From: Hahella sp050299855
GTDB taxonomy: Bacteria; Pseudomonadota; Gammaproteobacteria; Pseudomonadales; Oleiphilaceae
Length of the DNA: 64,000 nucleotides
Reading direction: 5' to 3'
Assembly (NCBI GenBank): GCA_050299855.1
Contig: JBNKWQ010000051.1
Span: 1 to 64,000, forward strand
Shown piece after piece: positions 24,320 through 32,769 of this stretch. How positions within the stretch are numbered: the first letter of the stretch is position 1; each line of letters begins with the position of its first letter. A program made the position numbers and the translations under genes. The notes beneath the pieces are model-generated. The model was given only the letters and a program-made list of their open reading frames with translations. It searched no databases and had not been told where the DNA came from.

Positions 24320-24433
24320 AACGTTTTTAGATCGATATGCCACGGTTAAGTCAATGGGTGGATGTCCCAGCCCCTTCCCAGACCAAAAGACAAGACAATG
24401 CTGAACGTAGGGCATGCGGAGTAAACTGGGCAC

Positions 24434-25105
24434 CTAGAGAACCTCTGAAAGCAAATGCCCCGTTTTAACATAAATAAGTGCACCATCAGATTTAGTATAG
24501 GGAGCATGTTCACTTAAATGCGGTGAGCGCAACCATGAACCCTTCGGATAGGCACCATGGTCATCATAAAATGTTCCTTGCAACACCATAATTTCTTCCC
24601 CACCCCAATGCCGGTGAGCAGAAAACGAGGTATTTGGTTCCCATTTGACAAGTGCACAATGCTCGCCCTTGTATTCATGTAATGGCAAAACAGATAAGCC
24701 CTCAACCATTCCCGGATACCACTGCATCGCATTTGTATCGATACATAAAGAGGTAATATCATCTTTTGCAAACTGACCCAACTTCACAAAAATCGTGCAA
24801 CCTTGATCACCAATAACAGGGCTATGACTGGTACCAATCGGATTTCGGAGATAGCTACCTGCAGGATATTCACCATATTCATCTGCAAAAACACCCTGCA
24901 AGACAAGAATCTCTTCACCGCCAGGATGAGAGTGAGCAGAGAACCGGCTGTTTGGTGCGTATTGAACCAAAGATGTTGCTCTGGCAATTTCATCACCAAT
25001 ACGATCCAGCATCATCCGCTCTACACCTGGCATTGGGGATTTGACCCATTGATAGTTGTTGGGACGAATGACAATACGCTTTTCAAAATCAGCATTCAAT
25101 CTCAT
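24434..25105 (-). CDS. double ChrR-like cupin protein
   Basis: The 223-residue protein is a tandem cupin. Repeat one has SAHSHPGGEEILVLQGVFAD and GSYLRNPIGTSHSP. Repeat two has SAHRHWGGEEIMVLQGTFYD and GSWLRSPHLSEHAP. The HxH...E pattern in each would bind a metal (often zinc), as in the anti-sigma factor ChrR cupin. There is no N-terminal anti-sigma zinc-binding domain and no sigma factor gene nearby, so a regulatory role is doubtful; a small metabolic or redox enzyme is equally possible. It shares direction and composition with the lipoprotein and the secreted small protein. Confidence 0.8.
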   Translation of the reverse strand: MRLNADFEKRIVIRPNNYQWVKSPMPGVERMMLDRIGDEIARATSLVQYAPNSRFSAHSHPGGEEILVLQGVFADEYGEYPAGSYLRNPIGTSHSPVIGDQGCTIFVKLGQFAKDDITSLCIDTNAMQWYPGMVEGLSVLPLHEYKGEHCALVKWEPNTSFSAHRHWGGEEIMVLQGTFYDDHGAYPKGSWLRSPHLSEHAPYTKSDGALIYVKTGHLLSEVL

Positions 25106-25172
25106 AAAATAAATCCCCAGTATGATGTCACTAGCCCCATTGCTTAGCCAAAAAATAACAGCTCATATCGCC

Positions 25173-25532
25173 TTAATTTGCCGTGTAAATGCGAATCTCT
25201 GGCGCGCCCTGAAGAAGAGGTGTCAGCTCTCCCACTACATCTTTATTGAAAAGCGTACTGTTTAAATAATTTTGCGCCTGCTCCGCAGTATCAAAACCAT
25301 GTAAAACTTGCACATCATCATCACGAAGCAGCAGCTCTTTGGATTTTGCACCGGCTACAGAGGTAAGAAATGGTGATTTGTATTTTGTATAAATGTCTGC
25401 TGCAGCAGGACGATCGGCTTCTTTAATATCCAGCGTGATTTCCAGATAGGCTCCTCCGGCCATAGCTGTAGAAGAAATCATTAAAAAAACCAGCAGTAAT
25501 AATGTGTTAAATAATTGATTTACTTTATTCAT
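25173..25532 (-). CDS. secreted small protein, ABM/ferredoxin-like fold
   Basis: The protein has about 119 residues with a clear signal peptide (NQLFNTLLLLVFLMISSTAM, cut after AMA). The mature part (YLEITLDIKEADRPAAADIY...DDDVQVLHGFDTAEQAQNYL...EIRIYTAN) looks like a dimeric alpha/beta barrel of the antibiotic-biosynthesis-monooxygenase type, but exported to the periplasm. No catalytic residue can be assigned. The start at MNKVNQ follows a gtgagg ribosome site. It is upstream of, and codirectional with, the double cupin, and divergent from a LysR gene that may regulate both. Confidence 0.65.
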   Translation of the reverse strand: MNKVNQLFNTLLLLVFLMISSTAMAGGAYLEITLDIKEADRPAAADIYTKYKSPFLTSVAGAKSKELLLRDDDVQVLHGFDTAEQAQNYLNSTLFNKDVVGELTPLLQGAPEIRIYTAN

Positions 25533-25677
25533 AGATAGATGCCTCACAGCGAAAAAATGGTTTATACCAACTATCCAAGTTCTTACTCTACTTGAATGAG
25601 GCCATATTAACTGCTAGCTTATTAATAATAAAATTGAATTTAAAAATACAATTAATAGATTTTTTGAATAAATCAAA

Positions 25678-26622
25678 ATGAATATAAAACAATTGAAATT
25701 TGCCTACTCCCTAGCAAAGACAGAATCATTTACTGTAGCGGCTAATGAATGCTCCGTAACGCAACCAACACTCTCTAACAGCATTGCTCAGCTTGAAGCA
25801 GAACTTGGTGAAAAACTGTTCAAACGCTCTACCCGCACAGTAATGATGACGGCTTTTGGCGAGCATCTACTACCTTATATAAAAAATGTACTGGATGCAG
25901 AAAGCGCCTTAATCCAACAGTCTCGGAGTTACCTCAAGCCTGACAAGCAACTAATTCGCATCGGTACATCCCCCTTGATTGACATGCATATCATGGGGTT
26001 AATCCTAGAAGCTTTTGGTCGACAACATCCAGAAATCGAAATAGTCCTGCGCGAGATGAATATGGAGGACCTTCATCATATGCTCGATAATAATCAGATC
26101 GATTTTATCTTCATCCCGGCAGTCGCTCATAACGGACTCTATCAACATACATCGCTCTACGAAGACTCATTACTCTATATTGCCAAAGGGAATACACCTA
26201 AAAACCTGGTCGGAAAATCTACCGTTTCTTTTAAAGACATTGCAGATGAACTCTACGTTATGGTACCCGATTCCTGTGGCTTATCTCACACAACACGATT
26301 ACTGTTTCGCTCGCATCGCAAACACCTGCAAGAATACTCTGGAAAAGCGATGAGCTATCAGGTCTTATCGGAATGGGCATCACTAGGAATTGGGGCAGCA
26401 ATTTTGCCAAAATCAAAGCTATATGATGCGAAACAACCAGCATTTCTTATTAAAGATAAAAACAAAAAAAATGTTAAAATCAAATTCGAAGCAAGATGGC
26501 ATGAGCACTCAGAGAAAAAAAATCACATACAACTATTTTCTAATCATTTGAAGACTATAGCACCCAAAATTATCGCTGGACTTGACAAGGATATGACGAC
26601 GCCTGGGACACCCAAACAGTGA
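25678..26622 (+). CDS. LysR family transcriptional regulator
   Basis: The 314-residue protein has the LysR helix-turn-helix (IKQLKFAYSLAKTESFTVAA then CSVTQPTLSNSIAQLEAELG, about residues 3-60) and an OxyR/CysB-like effector domain. It is divergent from the secreted small protein/cupin pair across about 145 bp of very AT-rich DNA and probably regulates them. The C-terminal residues TTPGTPKQ are encoded by the start of direct-repeat copy 2, so the original 3' end has been replaced by repeat DNA. The coding sequence is clearly AT-rich compared with the neighbouring chromosome, a sign of transfer. Confidence 0.8.
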   Translation: MNIKQLKFAYSLAKTESFTVAANECSVTQPTLSNSIAQLEAELGEKLFKRSTRTVMMTAFGEHLLPYIKNVLDAESALIQQSRSYLKPDKQLIRIGTSPLIDMHIMGLILEAFGRQHPEIEIVLREMNMEDLHHMLDNNQIDFIFIPAVAHNGLYQHTSLYEDSLLYIAKGNTPKNLVGKSTVSFKDIADELYVMVPDSCGLSHTTRLLFRSHRKHLQEYSGKAMSYQVLSEWASLGIGAAILPKSKLYDAKQPAFLIKDKNKKNVKIKFEARWHEHSEKKNHIQLFSNHLKTIAPKIIAGLDKDMTTPGTPKQ

Positions 26623-26809
26623 CAGTCTCATGACTTCAACTGCTATAAATTTCCTCATTTCTGTCTCGAAACTATGTTTAGACGAGAATACTAGGTTCAG
26701 ACGAGAATACTAGGTTCAGACGAGAAACTAGCTTCAGACGATTAGTCTGGGGAAATGCCTTGATAAAGCTCAATGGAATATGTGGCCTGGAATATGTGGC
26801 TGTCCCAAT
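26598..26809. repeat. long direct repeat, copy 2 with internal tandem expansion
   Basis: The same sequence as 23219-23362 but longer. Copy 2 carries a 19-bp tandem array (agacgagaatactaggttc twice plus a variant, 26680-26741) and a duplicated ggaatatgtgg segment near 26774-26799. The pair brackets the AT-rich lipoprotein/cupin/LysR block in direct orientation. Confidence 0.8.
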
Positions 26810-26823
26810 TCTTTTTGTTCAGG

Positions 26824-27192
26824 TTAGCTTTGCTCAATTGATAATTTATCGTTCTTGTCCTGCAGCCAGCCTAGGCGGACTGAATCGACAATACCTATTA
26901 CCCAACAAGTTACCAGAAGCAGCACTGAGATATTAAGGCCGCCGCCATCCATTTCAACTAATTGCTGTGTGATCATTTCCCTGATTCTGGCAGCGTCCAT
27001 CGGGACTTCGCCGCTGAGAATTTTTTCACTTATGTGCTGTGCGATTTCGATGATGGTCGAGAGCAGGAAATACAGACAAATGATCGCCATGCCTGAAAAC
27101 AGCGCACCCTGGACTGGTTTTTTCAACGAAAAGTGTCCTAAACCGGGGAATACCAATGCGGACAACAGGCCGGCTTTCAGCGACTTTTTCAT
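26824..27192 (-). CDS. conserved-looking small membrane protein
   Basis: The 122-residue protein opens MKKSLKAGLLSALVFPGLGH followed by FSLKKPVQGALF and a membrane helix (MAIICLYFLLSTIIEI). A soluble middle and a second hydrophobic stretch (ISVLLLVTCWVIGIVDSVR) follow. The FPGLGH...G pattern is seen in TM2-like or DUF-type small inner-membrane proteins, but I cannot name the family. It has its own promoter region, divergent from the hemolysin-family operon across about 283 bp that contains the PmrA-type box. Confidence 0.6.
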   Translation of the reverse strand: MKKSLKAGLLSALVFPGLGHFSLKKPVQGALFSGMAIICLYFLLSTIIEIAQHISEKILSGEVPMDAARIREMITQQLVEMDGGGLNISVLLLVTCWVIGIVDSVRLGWLQDKNDKLSIEQS

Positions 27193-27400
27193 ACTGTTTA
27201 CCCGTTATAATCCTTTAATTAACCATCAAAAGGTAATCATCGTTATAAGCCTCAGGCCTGCGTATGGCAACAGTGGCGGTTCAGGTGTCGGTACGTTCTT
27301 GACATCAGCTCCTCTCTCAAGGGCGTCCAATCAGTACTAGTCTAACTAACCTACGCTTTTTGACACGCTGTTACGCAATAAAACATCTTTCTTAAACTGC

Positions 27401-27417
27401 CTTAAGTCTTCCTTAAG
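27401..27417 (+). promoter_or_regulatory. PmrA/QseB-type binding box (CTTAAG-N5-CTTAAG)
   Basis: CTTAAG tcttc CTTAAG matches exactly the (C/T)TTAAG-N5-(C/T)TTAAG consensus known for PmrA. A third, weaker half-site (CTTAAA) lies 10 bp upstream at 27391. It is 59 bp before the hemolysin-family ATG, with -10-like hexamers at 27426-27431 (gataat) or 27438-27443 (tttaac). A QseB/PmrA-like regulator gene follows the operon. Confidence 0.7.
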
Positions 27418-27475
27418 TTTGACCAGATAATTTGCTCTTTAACGATTCAACGAATGATCGCAGGAGTATCCGATT

Positions 27476-28156
27476 ATGCCCGCCAACCCTCTGACTGATA
27501 CGACAGCTGCCGAAAAACGGGAAAGCATCTTTACGCTGACCCAGCATCCGCAGCGTCATATTGTCGAAAGCTTTATCAGCAGACGTTACATGGAAGATTA
27601 CGGCGCCAAGCTGTCGCACTTCTGTTCCCAACTGATTATCAGCGTGTTTGACGACTCCCTGCAGGCGGCGATCGGTTATGAGCAGGCGGGTCGCCGTCCG
27701 TTGTTTCTTGAACAGTATTTCGATGCGCCGGTGGAGCAGTTGATCGCCCAGACCTCCAATGCACCCTGCACACGCGCACAAATTGTGGAAGTCGGTAACC
27801 TGGCTTCAAATTCTCCCGGCTCACTACGTCGTTTCATCCTGATTCTGGGGCGTTATTTTGTACAACAGCAGTATCAATGGGTGGTATTCACGGCTATTCC
27901 CAGCTTACTCAATACATTCGAGAAGTTTGGTATTCCATTGTTTGAGCTGGGTGATGCCAGCTCAGAAGCACTGGGCGAAAAAGCCCGGCATTGGGGCAGT
28001 TATTACAGCAAGTCTCCCAAAGTTATGGCGGCTCATATCAGCACTGGAATGGCCAGCCTGCAACGCAATGAAATGCTAAGCAAATTGGTTGACCTCCAGC
28101 CGCAACCTCAGACTCTGGCGGCAAATAACGGGAGCCTGCTATGTCTGGAGAAGTAA
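27476..28156 (+). CDS. thermostable hemolysin (T_hemolysin) family protein
   Basis: The 226-residue protein has normal length. Family features are QHPQRHIVESFISRRYMEDY near the start, AAIGYEQAGRRPLFLEQYFD, and IVEVGNLASNSPGSLRRFIL followed by WVVFTAIPSLLNTFEKFGIP. The family name comes from a Vibrio hemolysin, but the EVGNLA segment followed by a helix and FTAT-like strand looks more like a GNAT/autoinducer-synthase-type acyltransferase; that is my inference. There is no signal peptide. It is the first gene of a coupled operon (the next gene overlaps by 16 bp) behind a PmrA-type box; aggag precedes the ATG. Confidence 0.85.
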   Translation: MPANPLTDTTAAEKRESIFTLTQHPQRHIVESFISRRYMEDYGAKLSHFCSQLIISVFDDSLQAAIGYEQAGRRPLFLEQYFDAPVEQLIAQTSNAPCTRAQIVEVGNLASNSPGSLRRFILILGRYFVQQQYQWVVFTAIPSLLNTFEKFGIPLFELGDASSEALGEKARHWGSYYSKSPKVMAAHISTGMASLQRNEMLSKLVDLQPQPQTLAANNGSLLCLEK

Positions 28157-29826
28157 GGCCTAAGGAAACAGCGGACATGAATATGCCCAGGGTGATCAGA
28201 AGTATCGAAAACTGGGCGACCAACGCACCTGAGGCAATTGCTGTGCAGTCCGGGACTTCGTCGATCAGTTTTCAGGCGCTATGGCAACGCATCAACGAGC
28301 TGGCAGAACAGTTCCGCAGGCAAGGTGTCCGCGTTCTGGCCCTGGCTGGGGACAATCATCCCCAATGGCTGTGTGCAGACCTGGCGGCCTTTATGGCAAA
28401 GCTGACGCTGATACCCGTACCGACCTTCTTCAGTGATCAGCAAGTGCAGCACATCATGCAGAATTCAGGGGCGGACCATTTACTAACACTTACGCCCGCC
28501 AGCGATGCTGTACTACCCGGGAATGAGCGGATAGATCTCGGCCAAGGCTTGTATCTCACGGCCACGAATGCACCCGTATCTAAAGTCCGATCAATAGAAG
28601 GGATCGTCAAGATTACCTACACCTCGGGTTCAACCGGACAGCCTAAAGGGGTTTGCCTGAATGCCGAAGCGATTGACCGGGTATGCCGGTCACTGACTCA
28701 GGCGATCAACATTGAAACCCCGTTCAGCCATCTCTGCACCCTTCCCCTGGCTACCTTGCTGGAGAACGTGGCAGGTGCCTATTGTGCGCTGATCAAGGGA
28801 CAATGCTGCATCATTCCTTCACTAACGGATTTGGGATTCACCGGCTCCAGCAAACTTGACCTGCCCCGCTGGATGGCGACTCTCGCTCAGGAACAACCGG
28901 GAACGCTGATACTAACACCGGAACTATTGAAGCTTCTGGTTCTGGCGGTCCAGCAATCTGCGCAAGCGCCATCTGCCGCAAATGACAGGCAGCCATTGCC
29001 TTCATTGCAGTTTATTGCCGTAGGTGGAGGCAAAGTATCACCCACCTTGATAGAACAGGCGCAGGCTCTTGGGCTACCGGTGTTTGAAGGCTATGGATTG
29101 TCTGAATGCGGCTCTGTGGTGGCGGTCAACGTCCCTGGACAATCACGCCCCGGCAGTGTTGGTAAACCATTGTCGCCAGGATCAGTCACCTTCGCCGAGG
29201 ACAGTGAAATTCTGGTTAGCGGCGACAATTACATCGGCTACCTGGATCAGCTTAATGGGCTTAAGGCACCAACTGCGGGCATGGCCGGCAATCAGGCGCT
29301 TGTTCATACCGGCGACTATGGCTACCTGGATGATGACGGTTACCTCTATGTATCCGGTCGCAAGAAAAACCTGATCATTAATTCCTTTGGCCGCAATATC
29401 AGCCCCGAGTGGGTTGAAAGTGAATTCAGCGCCCAGCCGGGCATTTTCCAGGTGGCGGTGTTTGGCGATGGTGAAGCCCATTTGGCAGCGCTACTGACCT
29501 GCGCTCCGAACCTGAGCGATACACAAGTTCAATGCCAGGTGGATGCAGCCAACCAGCGTCTGCCCGACTTCGCCCGTATCGCGAGCTGGCAACGTACCAG
29601 GGAACCTTTTTCTGCTGCCAATAAGCAGCTAACGGCTAACGGGCGCCTGCGCAGATCAGCAATTGCTGAGGCCTATAAGGCATCCCTGGGCGAGTTAGTA
29701 CCAGCGGCGAGGCTATCGCAAATCCAGGCTCCACTGTCCACCACGACGCCATTAGCTACCGGAGCCTATGCGACCCAAGGAACCATTACTAAAGCTTCCC
29801 AGGAGGAACTTGATGAGTCTGTCTAA
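28141..29826 (+). CDS. AMP-binding acyl-adenylate/CoA ligase
   Basis: The 561-residue enzyme is of the ANL superfamily. Motifs are TYTSGSTGQPKGVCLN (P-loop), GYGLSECGS (motif A5), HTGDYGYLDDDGYLYVSGR (A7-A8) and a C-terminal catalytic Lys region ANKQLTANGRLRR. It would activate a carboxylic acid, probably a fatty acid, as acyl-AMP and pass it to CoA or directly to an acceptor. It overlaps the hemolysin-family gene by 16 bp and the diiron oxidase gene by 14 bp, so the three are made together. The tail of about 50 residues after the Lys motif (ending ASQEELDESV) is longer than usual. Confidence 0.88.
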   Translation: MSGEVRPKETADMNMPRVIRSIENWATNAPEAIAVQSGTSSISFQALWQRINELAEQFRRQGVRVLALAGDNHPQWLCADLAAFMAKLTLIPVPTFFSDQQVQHIMQNSGADHLLTLTPASDAVLPGNERIDLGQGLYLTATNAPVSKVRSIEGIVKITYTSGSTGQPKGVCLNAEAIDRVCRSLTQAINIETPFSHLCTLPLATLLENVAGAYCALIKGQCCIIPSLTDLGFTGSSKLDLPRWMATLAQEQPGTLILTPELLKLLVLAVQQSAQAPSAANDRQPLPSLQFIAVGGGKVSPTLIEQAQALGLPVFEGYGLSECGSVVAVNVPGQSRPGSVGKPLSPGSVTFAEDSEILVSGDNYIGYLDQLNGLKAPTAGMAGNQALVHTGDYGYLDDDGYLYVSGRKKNLIINSFGRNISPEWVESEFSAQPGIFQVAVFGDGEAHLAALLTCAPNLSDTQVQCQVDAANQRLPDFARIASWQRTREPFSAANKQLTANGRLRRSAIAEAYKASLGELVPAARLSQIQAPLSTTTPLATGAYATQGTITKASQEELDESV

Positions 29827-30517
29827 TGCCCTGAACCTTCAGCAGAAGGACATACCGTTTTTTCAACGTCTGCAACAGGAAACCACTGCCGAGAGAGAGA
29901 AGCTGCTGGGTTCACCGATTATCTTGGATGCTCTGAAAGGAGACATCGTACTGAGCCAGTACCAGGCTTTCCTGGCCCAGGCCTATCACCATGTAAAACA
30001 TACATTGCCCCTACTCATGGCCTGTGGTGGCCGTGTGCCGGGACATTACGAGTGGTTGCGGGAGGCCGTAGCAGAGTATATCGAGGAGGAGACCGGACAC
30101 CAGGAGTGGATTCTGGATGACATCGCCGCCACCGGGGCTGATGCAGAAGCCGTCCGTCACGGCACTCCGCTACCGGAAACCGAGTTAATGGTGGCCTACG
30201 CCTATCACTGTATTGATCGGCTGAACCCGCTCATGTTCTTCGGCATGGTACATGTGCTGGAAGGCACCAGTGTCACAACCGCCACCCAGGCCGGTGAAAT
30301 TATCCAAAATGCTCTGGGGCTTCCCAGTGAGGCATTCAGCTACCTGTTTTCCCACGGCAGCCTGGATCAGGAGCACATCGCTTTCTTTGAAAAACTGATG
30401 AACCGAATTACCGACCCTGATGATCAGGACGCCATTATTCACGCCAGCAAAATGTTCTATGAACTTTATGGCCGGATATTCAGAACACTTCCCTCCAAAG
30501 AGGAGCCGCAATCATGA
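29813..30517 (+). CDS. heme-oxygenase-like diiron oxidase/oxygenase (HDO; TenA/CADD/UndA fold)
   Basis: The 234-residue, mostly helical protein carries a convincing set of iron ligands: EEETGHQEW (Glu, His96), VHVLEGTSV (Glu150) and HGSLDQEH, an HxxxDxxH motif (His181, Asp185, His188) as in CADD and UndA. These enzymes use a diiron centre and oxygen to cleave or oxidise substrates such as fatty acids or amino acids. Alongside an acyl ligase, an acyl or lipid-like substrate is plausible. A strong aggagg ribosome site precedes the ATG inside the ligase gene; the longer upstream frame is not needed. It overlaps the SDR gene by 4 bp (ATGA). Confidence 0.82.
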   Translation: MSLSNALNLQQKDIPFFQRLQQETTAEREKLLGSPIILDALKGDIVLSQYQAFLAQAYHHVKHTLPLLMACGGRVPGHYEWLREAVAEYIEEETGHQEWILDDIAATGADAEAVRHGTPLPETELMVAYAYHCIDRLNPLMFFGMVHVLEGTSVTTATQAGEIIQNALGLPSEAFSYLFSHGSLDQEHIAFFEKLMNRITDPDDQDAIIHASKMFYELYGRIFRTLPSKEEPQS

Positions 30518-31308
30518 ATCTCAGCGAACAAACGATTCTGATTACCGGCGCCAGTGGCGGTATCGGGCGCGCCCTGGCACTCAAGCTGGCAGAAGAAAAG
30601 GCTGGCCTGGTGCTGACCGGGCGCAACCCAAGGGCTCTGCAAACCCTGGCCGATCAGGTGCAGAGAGCAGGAGCCCAATGCCGCGTAGTAGTCGCTGACA
30701 TCAATACTTTCTCCGGCCGCCAGGAAATACTGCAATGCTGCCTAAAGAGCCCGCAGGTCAATACGCTGATCAACTGCCTGGGCACCAACAGTTTTGAATC
30801 TTTTCAGCAGCAGGACGAGCAGCAGATCATTAACCTGATTCAAACAAATCTGACCAGCACTATTCTAATCACTCGCTTGCTGTTACCAGAGTTACTCAAG
30901 CTTCCCAATGCTGCACTGGTCACTATCGGATCAACCTTTGGCGGCATTGGATATCCGGGTTATGCGGCCTATTGCGCAAGTAAATTCGGTTTGCGTGGCT
31001 TTCACGAAGCCTTGCAGCGGGAACTGGCAGACACGTCCGTCCGCAGCCTTTATGTCGCGCCCAGGGCCACTATGACCAGTATTAACACGGAGAAGGTAGT
31101 GGCCATGAACACCGAATTGGGTAACCAGATGGATTCCCCAGAGTGGGTCGCCGAACAGGTGCTTCATGCTATGCGTAACAACGTTCGCAGTACTTATCTG
31201 GGTTGGCCGGAAAAACTGTTTGTACGCCTGAACGCTATTTTCCCTGCCATAGTTGGAGGCGCCATTATCAAACAACTCCCTATTATCAAAAAATACCTGT
31301 TGCAGTAA
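30514..31308 (+). CDS. short-chain dehydrogenase/reductase (SDR)
   Basis: The 264-residue protein is a classical SDR: the NAD(P) glycine motif is TGASGGIGRALAL, with NCLGTN in the NNAG position. The catalytic Ser is in VTIGSTFGGIG, and Tyr/Lys are in YAAYCASK. A basic residue in LVLTGRNPRAL favours NADP(H). A hydrophobic C-terminal tail (LFVRLNAIFPAIVGGAIIKQ) suggests membrane association, as in enzymes acting on lipids. It starts within the stop of the HDO gene (ATGA), so it probably reduces or oxidises the product of that oxidase. Confidence 0.88.
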   Translation: MNLSEQTILITGASGGIGRALALKLAEEKAGLVLTGRNPRALQTLADQVQRAGAQCRVVVADINTFSGRQEILQCCLKSPQVNTLINCLGTNSFESFQQQDEQQIINLIQTNLTSTILITRLLLPELLKLPNAALVTIGSTFGGIGYPGYAAYCASKFGLRGFHEALQRELADTSVRSLYVAPRATMTSINTEKVVAMNTELGNQMDSPEWVAEQVLHAMRNNVRSTYLGWPEKLFVRLNAIFPAIVGGAIIKQLPIIKKYLLQ

Positions 31309-31327
31309 TTCCAGGAGGCTCAACACC

Positions 31328-31966
31328 ATGAAAATATTTCGCCATTTCTTTATCTCCATTCTGTTCTTGAGCGGACTGACCAACACCGCCTCTGCCGAGG
31401 AAGTTGCCGGTTATGTGCAAGAGCTCTACCACGGCTGGGAAGAGATTCGCTATAAATCTCCGGCCAATGAGCAGGAAAATGGTTATAAGGAACTGAAAGC
31501 TAAAGCTGACAAGATCGTTGAGGAGCACCCAGAAGATGCTGCTGCCTGGATCTGGCGCGGCATTATCGCCAGCACCTATGCCGGAGCCAAAGGCGGACTC
31601 AGCGCCTTATCACTGGTCAAGGAGGCCAAATCGTCGCTGGAACATGCCCTTGATCTCGACTCTTCCGCCTTCGGTGGTGCCGCCTATACCAGCCTCGGCG
31701 CGCTTTACTACCAAGTTCCCGGCTGGCCTATCAGTTTTGGTAATGACGACAAGGCAGAAAAGCTGCTGAAGAAGGGTCTGAACATGAATCCTGCAGGCAT
31801 TGATGCTAACTTCTTCTACGGTGATTACCTGGCCGAACAGGGCCAGTACGACAAAGCAAAAATTTACCTCAACAAGGCACTCGAGGCGGAGCCCCGCCCT
31901 ACCCGGCCGGTGGCGGATTCAGGTCGTCGTGATGAAATTTATGCAGTTCTCAACCGGATGAACTAA
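31328..31966 (+). CDS. exported TPR-repeat protein, last gene of the operon
   Basis: The 212-residue protein has a signal peptide (MKIFRHFFISILFLSGLTNT, cut near ASA) and two or more tetratricopeptide-like repeats (YKELKAKADKIVEEHPEDAA...; ANFFYGDYLAEQGQYDKAKI). It should be periplasmic and act through protein-protein contacts. Its ATG follows caggaggctc and lies 19 bp after the SDR stop, so it belongs to the operon. A strong terminator follows. In context it could chaperone or localise a modified lipid or a partner in the envelope; this is inference. Confidence 0.8.
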   Translation: MKIFRHFFISILFLSGLTNTASAEEVAGYVQELYHGWEEIRYKSPANEQENGYKELKAKADKIVEEHPEDAAAWIWRGIIASTYAGAKGGLSALSLVKEAKSSLEHALDLDSSAFGGAAYTSLGALYYQVPGWPISFGNDDKAEKLLKKGLNMNPAGIDANFFYGDYLAEQGQYDKAKIYLNKALEAEPRPTRPVADSGRRDEIYAVLNRMN

Positions 31967-32009
31967 ATTTCTATTCATTTGGTGGAAAATAACCCGCACA
32001 ATTAACCAA

Positions 32010-32040
32010 GCTCAGCCCTTAGGGGCTGGGCTTTCGTGTT
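32010..32040 (+). terminator. rho-independent terminator of the hemolysin-family operon
   Basis: GCTCAGCCC-TTAG-GGGCTGGGC forms a 9-bp stem (one G-T pair) followed by tttcgtgttt. It ends the five-gene operon 44 bp after the TPR stop and separates it from the two-component genes. Confidence 0.8.
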
Positions 32041-32106
32041 TCAGCGCACTTTTAACCAGCTGGCCAGTAAACCTAAAAGAACAAACGAAAAATAAGGATC
32101 AAATCT

Positions 32107-32769
32107 TTGAGAATTCTCCTGGTGGAAGATGACGAACTCCTCGCAGATGGCGTACGCACTTCCCTTTCCCTCGCGTCCAATGTGGTGGATTGGGTAGCGT
32201 CTGGTGAGGCTGCCCTGCATGCACTTGATGTGGGACTATTCGATATTGTCATCCTTGATCTTGGCCTTCCGGGCATTGACGGACTCACCGTTCTGCGCAA
32301 ACTGCGTTCCCAGGGTAATCAGACACCAGTGCTGATTCTCAGTGCCCGGGACCAGATTCAGGACCGGGTCCACGGGCTGGATTGCGGGGCTGACGACTAT
32401 TTACTGAAACCTTTTGATGTAACAGAACTGCAGGCCCGACTACGGGCACTCAGTCGTCGAAATTCCGGTCAGCGTCAGCCGGAAATTAACATCGGCGATA
32501 TCCGCATTCTGCCCTCCACTTATCAGGTGTACAAAGGAGAGAACGAGGTCAAGTTGTCGCGACGGGAGTATGCACTACTGCACGAACTAGCCACCCGGCG
32601 TGGCAGAATTTTATCCAAGGAACAGCTGGAGGAGCTGATCTACGGCTGGTCTGATGAAGTCTCCAGCAACACCATGGAAGTGCACATCCATAATCTGCGC
32701 AAAAAACTCGGCAGTAATCTCATCAAAAATGTTCGCGGCGTGGGCTACACCATCGAGGGTAGTGCCTGA
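32107..32769 (+). CDS. OmpR-family response regulator, QseB/PmrA-like
   Basis: The 220-residue regulator has an N-terminal receiver (RILLVEDDELLADGVRTSLS; phospho-acceptor Asp in DIVILDLGLPGIDG; LLKPFD lysine) and a C-terminal winged helix (KLSRREYALLHELATRRGRI, then VHIHNLRKKLG). The MRILLVEDDxLLADG opening and VILDLGLPG are those of QseB/PmrA-type regulators, which bind CTTAAG-type direct repeats. A perfect such box lies before the hemolysin-family operon, so that operon is the likely target. It starts with TTG behind aaggat; the kinase gene overlaps its stop. Confidence 0.9.
   Translation: MRILLVEDDELLADGVRTSLSLASNVVDWVASGEAALHALDVGLFDIVILDLGLPGIDGLTVLRKLRSQGNQTPVLILSARDQIQDRVHGLDCGADDYLLKPFDVTELQARLRALSRRNSGQRQPEINIGDIRILPSTYQVYKGENEVKLSRREYALLHELATRRGRILSKEQLEELIYGWSDEVSSNTMEVHIHNLRKKLGSNLIKNVRGVGYTIEGSA

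Noticed and set aside
27476..28156. Calling the hemolysin-family protein a secreted toxin
   Set aside because: No signal peptide, and it is embedded in a biosynthetic-looking operon; the family name is historical.
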